Part shown: positions 59,039 through 64,000 of the stretch, one piece after another | Position numbering within the stretch: position 1 is the first letter of the stretch | Layout of the letters: each line of letters begins with the position of its first letter | Assembly (NCBI GenBank): GCA_017555695.1 | Contig: JAFZFX010000012.1 | Span: 1-64,000 of the forward strand | DNA: 64,000 nt | Direction: 5' to 3' | Source of the DNA: Alistipes sp. | GTDB taxonomy: Bacteria; Bacteroidota; Bacteroidia; Bacteroidales; Rikenellaceae | Made by a program: the position numbers and the translations under genes | Notes under the pieces: generated by a model | The model's input: the letters and a program-made list of their open reading frames with translations, nothing else | Databases searched by the model: none | Told to the model about the DNA's origin: nothing

Positions 59039-60694
59039 TTAGAACTTAACGCTTGTTGTCAGTATGAAGTAGTTGCGCTTCAGGTCGCTCTTATAAATCG
59101 GGCTGGCAGTGTCGAAGTAGCCGCCGATGGCATCGTAGGCGTAGTAGAGCAGATACTCGGTGCGGTAGTTGGTCACATTCTGATATGCCAAGTCCACCGA
59201 TATGCGGCCAAACGAGAGTCCCAAACCTGCCGACAGACACTCTGTCTTGTAGTTTGTGGGGGCGTTGTAGTAGTACTCGTTGGCATTACGCAGTGCCGAG
59301 CCAGCCAAGCCGTAACCTGCACGCAGCGAGAGCATAGGTATGGGCTTAAACTCCACGCCCGCACGCAAAGTGTTGGCACCCTTGTAGTTGTTTGTGAACT
59401 CGTTGCGGTAGCTGTCGCGCGAAATATCGAATCCTGCGGGTATGTTCTGCACGCGCATACCGTTGTACCAGGTGCGCTCGTAGTCCACCGAGAAGATAGC
59501 CCACTGTCCGAGTGTGTATGATGCACCCGCCATCAGTCGTGCGGGCGAAGTGAACTCCCAAGAGTTCTCGCCTATGTCATCCAGGGGCACTGTTGTGTCG
59601 CCCACGGGGTTGAAGTTCGACGCCATATATGCCTGATATGTACGCATCAGCACATACGATGTGGGTGTGTGAATGGCAAGACCCAGACGCACCGAGGGAA
59701 TGGGACGGTAGATGGCGCCCACCTTGAGGTTTGTGCCTACGCCCTTGATGTTTACGGCCTGGTTGTAGTCCATCCACTCGGCAGGTGCGGCCAGAGGCGT
59801 GCCATCAGAGTAGGTGGGAATCTCGCCGTTGTAGAGGTAATCCTCGCCGTAGTAGAGTTGGCGCTTCTGTCTTACGCTCTGTATGCCCAATGTAGCACCC
59901 ACATAGAGTTTGTTGCCGAAGTTGAGACCCAGCGCAATGTCGAACTCGTTAATCGAGCCACGGCTCTGCTCCTCGACAGAGTGACCTATGCCAGCGTTGG
60001 CGCCCAGGCGGTCGGCCGAGGTCCAGTATGAGCCCTCCTCATCGGTGTAGGAGTCAATCAGGTAGTTGTTGTAAGCCAGCGCACCACCCCAGAAGTAGGC
60101 GTCGGCGTAGTTGTAGTTCAATACGCCTGTCTCCGCTACGGGGAAGAGACCACCCTGACCCAACTGACGGATGAAGGCGTCGTTAATTGAGCGGTAGGGC
60201 GCAGTCGAGGGTGCGCTCTGCGATGAGTAGCTTGTGCGGTAGTTGAAATCGGCTACACGGTTGAAGCCGACAGCCATAGTGGCACTGAACACGCCACGCT
60301 TCGATACGCTCTCGCTAATGTTAAATACTGCACCAAAGTTGCTCAGCGCAAAGCGGCTCTGCTCGTTGCTACCCCAATCCTTGGCGCTGTTTTTGGTATT
60401 GCTGAAACCCATAATGGGCGATATGCTCACTTCGTTGTGGCGATACATACCCAAACCTGCGGGATTGACGCCAATGGCCGCCGCGTCGGCACCGAGCGAG
60501 GTGAATGCTCCCGCCATAGCCATCGAGCGGGCTGTGCCGAAGCCGAAATTGACCTGCGAGAGTGAGAACATATCCGACGACATCATACCGTCGTGATCCA
60601 TCATCAAACCGCCGAGTTTATATTGCTGGGCCGATGCTGTCATTGCGCCGATGCCCAGAGCTATGCAAAGCGATAATCTTACAATAAACTTCAT
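59039..60694 (-). CDS. FadL/OmpP1-like outer-membrane transporter
   Basis: A 551-residue exported protein (signal peptide ends near MTASAQ). Residues about 45-100 contain the TodX/FadL signature FGTARSMAMAGAFTSLGADAAAIGVNPAGLGMYRHNEVSISP. A long series of amphipathic strands follows, ending in the outer-membrane insertion residue Phe (LTTSVKF). FadL barrels pass hydrophobic molecules through a lateral opening; in Bacteroidetes the annotation hemin receptor is also used without proof. It precedes the EEP lipoprotein gene by 21 bases in a likely two-gene operon. Confidence 0.85.
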   Translation of the reverse strand: MKFIVRLSLCIALGIGAMTASAQQYKLGGLMMDHDGMMSSDMFSLSQVNFGFGTARSMAMAGAFTSLGADAAAIGVNPAGLGMYRHNEVSISPIMGFSNTKNSAKDWGSNEQSRFALSNFGAVFNISESVSKRGVFSATMAVGFNRVADFNYRTSYSSQSAPSTAPYRSINDAFIRQLGQGGLFPVAETGVLNYNYADAYFWGGALAYNNYLIDSYTDEEGSYWTSADRLGANAGIGHSVEEQSRGSINEFDIALGLNFGNKLYVGATLGIQSVRQKRQLYYGEDYLYNGEIPTYSDGTPLAAPAEWMDYNQAVNIKGVGTNLKVGAIYRPIPSVRLGLAIHTPTSYVLMRTYQAYMASNFNPVGDTTVPLDDIGENSWEFTSPARLMAGASYTLGQWAIFSVDYERTWYNGMRVQNIPAGFDISRDSYRNEFTNNYKGANTLRAGVEFKPIPMLSLRAGYGLAGSALRNANEYYYNAPTNYKTECLSAGLGLSFGRISVDLAYQNVTNYRTEYLLYYAYDAIGGYFDTASPIYKSDLKRNYFILTTSVKF

Positions 60695-60783
60695 TTTTGC
60701 ACACTGTTGTGACCCCTTTTCGGGTCGGATTCATTTTTTGTTGTGCGGCAAATGGCGTGCCGCTGGGGTTAATATCACAAACC

Positions 60784-60816
60784 TCCTCTTCTTACGCTGT
60801 GGCGCAGGAAGAAGAG
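60784..60816 (-). terminator. Hairpin after the low-complexity lipoprotein gene
   Basis: CCTCTTCTT pairs with AAGAAGAGG around a 15-base loop. The T run is short, so termination is uncertain. Confidence 0.4.
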
Positions 60817-60833
60817 GTGTAGGTTACTTTCGT

Positions 60834-62198
60834 TTAGCGTCCGCGTGAACCGCTGCTTGTTGTGCCGCCACCGCCGCCAGAGCTACGAGAGCCGCCACCA
60901 GAGCTTGATGCGCCACTGCTGCCTGAGCTGTATGACGAAGAACTGCTGTTCGACGAAGAACGAGAGATCGTCACCGAGTGGTTCGACGGAGTGTAGCTAC
61001 TACGGCCTGTGCTGTATGACGAGCCACGGCTTTTCGATGCCGAGTTGCGTGCCGCATCCGCTGCGCGCTGCTGCTGGATAGCTGCTGTGGCGCTCTTGCC
61101 GCGTGAGCCTGTGCCATATATGCTGCCATTGCTGGGCGAGCGGTAGGGTGTCGCCTGCGATGAGCCACGATTAACTATCGAAGCACCATTCTGTTTGGGT
61201 TGCTGACCAGGTGCCTGGTTGCGTGAACCATATACGCTGCCACCACGGTCGTTCTTGGGCGTAGGCTTGTTGCCCATACGGGGCGCATTCTGACGGTGAT
61301 ATGAGGGTGACCAGCCGCCACCTCCATAGTGGTGATCGACGGGACCCCAGTGACCAGTCCAGTGGCCGTGATACTGCGGGTGGTGCCAATAGTTGTTCGG
61401 GTAGTAGAGTCCTCCCCAACCCCAGCCCCAGTAGCCGAGTGAGCCTGTCCAGCGGTAGATATCTGCGTGGGGGTAGCACATATGCCAGTTCCAATCCCAC
61501 CAAGAGTAGTGGGGGAATCCCCAGCACGAGCGGATTGAACGATAGTACCAGGGGTCGTATGTACCCCAGCTACGCCATCCGAAGTACCAAGGCGAGTAGA
61601 ACGATACGGTTGCGTTCACGGCGCCCCAGCTGCCGAACATCGAGGTGATGTATTTGGGCTCAACCCACACCTCGTCGCCTGACACCATAATATTATATAA
61701 TGCAGGGTCGTAGGCTGTTACCACGGCGTTAGATGAGTTGTAACGCAGGTTGAAGTAGCTCGACGGCATCTTGTAGGTGGGAGATGAGAAGCCCTTGAGG
61801 CGTCGTGCGTAGGCGCTCTCGTACGAGTCGGCCACATACGAGTCGGCCAAAGTCATTGCCTTCTCGGTTACGCCCGACACAATCACGCCGTTCTCGGTTC
61901 TGTAGCCGCTGACACTCTGTCCCGACTGCAATGCTGCGTTCAGAGCCGCTGTCATACTCTCATATTTGGCTATCTCGGCCTTGCGCTCGGCAATCTCGGC
62001 CTCGGCCTCGGCCTTGCGAGCCTCCGCCTCGACGCGGCGTACTTCAGCCTCAGCCTCCTGACGGCTTGTTATGGCTTTGATGTCGTGAGTTCCGTATAGG
62101 TCGTCGTAAGAGTAAGCCGACGAGAAGTAAGCCGATGTACATCCGCTTGCTACAACCGCTATTATGGCTGCGAGCAAAAATCTCTTCATAGTCTTCAT
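60834..62198 (-). CDS. Low-complexity lipoprotein: coiled coil, aromatic/Gly-rich core, Ser/Gly tail
   Basis: With the start at 62198 (MKTMKRFLLA; 62189 is possible), 454 residues with lipobox ASGC. After a short acidic start the segment ITSRQEAEAEVRRVEAEARK and following AEAEIAERKAEIAKYE form a charged coiled coil (about 35-85). A folded part with KYITSMFGSWGAVNA leads into a stretch extremely rich in Trp, Tyr, His and Gly (about 195-300). The C terminus is Ser/Gly/Arg-rich (many SSS, GGG). I do not recognise a characterised family. It may be a surface or matrix protein. A -7 element lies at 62360-62367. Confidence 0.65.
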   Translation of the reverse strand: MKTMKRFLLAAIIAVVASGCTSAYFSSAYSYDDLYGTHDIKAITSRQEAEAEVRRVEAEARKAEAEAEIAERKAEIAKYESMTAALNAALQSGQSVSGYRTENGVIVSGVTEKAMTLADSYVADSYESAYARRLKGFSSPTYKMPSSYFNLRYNSSNAVVTAYDPALYNIMVSGDEVWVEPKYITSMFGSWGAVNATVSFYSPWYFGWRSWGTYDPWYYRSIRSCWGFPHYSWWDWNWHMCYPHADIYRWTGSLGYWGWGWGGLYYPNNYWHHPQYHGHWTGHWGPVDHHYGGGGWSPSYHRQNAPRMGNKPTPKNDRGGSVYGSRNQAPGQQPKQNGASIVNRGSSQATPYRSPSNGSIYGTGSRGKSATAAIQQQRAADAARNSASKSRGSSYSTGRSSYTPSNHSVTISRSSSNSSSSSYSSGSSGASSSGGGSRSSGGGGGTTSSGSRGR

Positions 62199-62225
62199 AG
62201 CGTAGAATGTTTTAAGGTTAAACAC

Positions 62226-62581
62226 TTCTGGTTACTTTTTATTTATAGTGATAACGCGCCGTTACCATCTATTATTGTGCCGTTTCTGTCGTTTTCTGGT
62301 TTCGTTGTCGGTTCTTACTGCTGCGATGCACTCTCCGCATCAGTAAATCTTTCCTATTGCAAATATAATCATAAATCGGGGTAAATCTGCGGTTTTCGGA
62401 GTGCCGAACCATCACAATATAGATTTCCGTTAAACGACTTTATTGAAAATCAAATATATAACACTTCGTAAAAGTGGAATAAATACAACCCTCGGAATGG
62501 CAAAAAATGTGAAAAATCGGGTAAAAATTGTGCTTTATGAGAATAAAATCGCCCTTTTTGTCGGTTTTTATCGCCTTTTTA
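62226..62581. other. AT-rich spacer between the lipoprotein and polA
   Basis: The only feature I can name is TATATTTG on the minus strand (62360-62367), a -7 element for the lipoprotein. Several short plus-strand ORFs here have no family features. No terminator for polA is obvious. Confidence 0.5.
62360..62367 (-). promoter_or_regulatory. -7 element for the low-complexity lipoprotein gene
   Basis: CAAATATA on the plus strand is TATATTTG on the minus strand, about 160 bases before the start. Confidence 0.45.
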
Positions 62582-64000
62582 CTAATGCGCTTCAAGCCAA
62601 TTCTCACCCACGCCTGCGTCGGAAATCAGCGGTACACTCAACTTTGCAGCGCCCTCCATAGCCTCGCGGACGATGGTCGTCACCTGCTCGCGCTCCTCCT
62701 TGAGCATATCGACAATCACCTCATCGTGCACCTGCAGAATCATCTTCGAGCGTATGCCCTCCTCGCGGAATCGGCGGTGGATTTCAATCATCGCCAGCTT
62801 CATAATGTCGGCGGCGCTACCCTGAATCGGTGCGTTTATGGCGTTTCGCTCGGCCACACCGCGAGCCACGGCGTTGCGTGATGCGATGTCGCGCAAGTAG
62901 CGGCGGCGACCGAAGATGGTCTCCACATAACCATTGTCGCGCGCATCGACGATGGCGTTATCCATATACTCCTTCACCTTGGGGTACGACGCGAAGTAGC
63001 CGTCGATAATCTCCTTGGCCTCCTTGCGCGGAATCTCCAGACGCTGGCTCAAACCAAAGGCCGAGATACCATATATAATACCGAAGTTGGCCGTCTTGGC
63101 GCGGCGGCGCTCCTCGCCACTCACCTCGTCGAGGTGTTTGTGGAAGAGTTTGGCGGCCGTAGCCGAGTGGATATCCTCGTCGTTGCGGAACGCCTCGATT
63201 AATGATTCGTCACCACTCAGGTGCGCCATCAGTCTTAGCTCCACCTGCGAGTAGTCGGCCGAGAGCAACAGATGCTCCTCATCGCGCGGAATGAAGGCCT
63301 CGCGGATGCGGCGACCCATCTGGTCGCGCACGGGTATATTTTGCAGGTTGGGGTTGGTCGATGATAGTCGTCCCGTAGCCGTAACTGCTTGATTGAACGA
63401 TGTGTGTATGCGTCCCGTCGAGGGGTTGATAAGCAACGGCAGAGCCTCGACATAGGTCGAGAGCAACTTCTTCACGCCACGATATTTGAGTATCAATTCC
63501 ACGATGCGATGCTCGCCTGCAAAGCCCTGCAGGTACTCCTCGTCGGTGCTGTACTGCTTGGTCTTGGTCATCTTGGGCTTGTCGGTGATGCGCATCTTGC
63601 CGAAGAGAACCTCGCCCAGCTGGCGTGCCGAATTGACATTCAGCATCGGCTCGTCGGCCTCGGCTCTGATTTCACTCTCCAACTCGAGCAACTCCTTGTT
63701 CAGTTCGTCGGCGTAGTTGCTCAACTGTTGCGGGTCGATTCTCACGCCCTCGAGCTCCATCTCGGCCAGCACATCAATCATCGGCTCCTCGATTTTCTCG
63801 TACAACTCCTTGAGTCCGCGCTGCTCAATCTCGGGCCAGAGCTTGTGCTTGAGTTGCAGCGTGATGTCGGCATCCTCGGCAGCGTACTCCTTGACACTCT
63901 GGATATTAACCTGGTCCATCGTCAGCTGTCGTGCGCCACGGCCGATGAGTGTCTCGATGGCTATGGGCGAGTAGTCGAGGTAACGCTCGGCCAGATAGTT
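62582..64000 (-). CDS. polA: DNA polymerase I, C-terminal part (cut by window edge)
   Basis: The frame stays open to base 64000, so the gene continues beyond the window; 472 codons are present here. The visible part covers the end of the 3'-5' exonuclease-like domain (YAAEDADITLQLKH) and the whole polymerase domain. Motifs: TGRLSSTNPNLQNIPVR, motif A DYSQVELRLMAHLSGDE, motif B RRAKTANFGIIYGISAFGLS and motif C LQVHDEVIVD. The DITLQL aspartate suggests that at least one exonuclease metal ligand is kept. The ATG at 63919 is internal and not the start. Confidence 0.96.
   Translation of the reverse strand, partial: NYLAERYLDYSPIAIETLIGRGARQLTMDQVNIQSVKEYAAEDADITLQLKHKLWPEIEQRGLKELYEKIEEPMIDVLAEMELEGVRIDPQQLSNYADELNKELLELESEIRAEADEPMLNVNSARQLGEVLFGKMRITDKPKMTKTKQYSTDEEYLQGFAGEHRIVELILKYRGVKKLLSTYVEALPLLINPSTGRIHTSFNQAVTATGRLSSTNPNLQNIPVRDQMGRRIREAFIPRDEEHLLLSADYSQVELRLMAHLSGDESLIEAFRNDEDIHSATAAKLFHKHLDEVSGEERRRAKTANFGIIYGISAFGLSQRLEIPRKEAKEIIDGYFASYPKVKEYMDNAIVDARDNGYVETIFGRRRYLRDIASRNAVARGVAERNAINAPIQGSAADIMKLAMIEIHRRFREEGIRSKMILQVHDEVIVDMLKEEREQVTTIVREAMEGAAKLSVPLISDAGVGENWLEAH

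Overview
The window looks like a chromosomal segment of a Bacteroidales bacterium, most likely Alistipes or another member of the Rikenellaceae. The evidence is indirect: Bacteroidetes-type promoters (TTTG, about 19-20 bases, then TAnnTTTG) precede many genes, Shine-Dalgarno sequences are scarce, lipoproteins and secreted glycoside hydrolases are abundant, coding DNA is GC-rich, and BACON/S41, DUF2490, DUF4838 and GH92 families are typical of gut Bacteroidetes. The genus is an inference. No tRNA, rRNA or CRISPR array was seen.

Layout. 1-2372: an AT-rich lipoprotein, an ECF-like sigma factor and repeat-rich spacers. 2373-8529: housekeeping genes guaB, a GMP synthase with a collapsed glutaminase domain, a PcrA/UvrD helicase and endonuclease III. 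8623-16182: an S41 protease lipoprotein, a phosphoesterase, a DHH phosphoesterase, a DUF559 nuclease, an MsbA-like ABC exporter and a hemolysin-III protein. 16462-26047: a compact phage-derived morphogenesis and lysis cassette (tail-like proteins, ClpP-like protease, capsid, portal, connector, holin, endolysin) with no terminase, integrase, repressor or tape measure visible. Its last gene is joined by overlapping stop and start codons, through a 29-codon ORF, to comEC (26133-27680), a DNA-uptake channel gene.

28267-35805: a GH78-like lipoprotein on the minus strand, then a plus-strand run of YihY, a DUF2520 dehydrogenase-like protein, a KdsC-like phosphatase, a ProX-type editing protein and a DUF4838 lipoprotein. 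36003-44528: TonB/DUF2490 envelope genes, a VTC polyphosphate-polymerase-like / DUF4956 / DUF2490 operon, prfA and a CotH kinase. 44608-57992: a minus-strand series with an SGNH hydrolase, a putative toroid-fold secreted protein, RdgB, a dicarboxylate symporter, a phosphoesterase/PQQ-propeller protein, two tandem GH92 mannosidases, a second DUF4838-like protein and ProRS of the type without an insertion editing domain. 58172-64000: a secreted nuclease/phosphatase-fold lipoprotein, a FadL-like porin, a low-complexity lipoprotein and the 3' part of polA, cut by the window edge.

Two intergenic repeat families run through the window. Family A is about 90 bases, built from two inverted halves bounded by TGTCATT and AATGACA. 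Family B is a string of palindromes whose variable stem is conserved by pairing rather than by sequence. The most notable system is the terminase-less phage cassette coupled to comEC. The altered GMP synthase and the covarying family B repeats come next.
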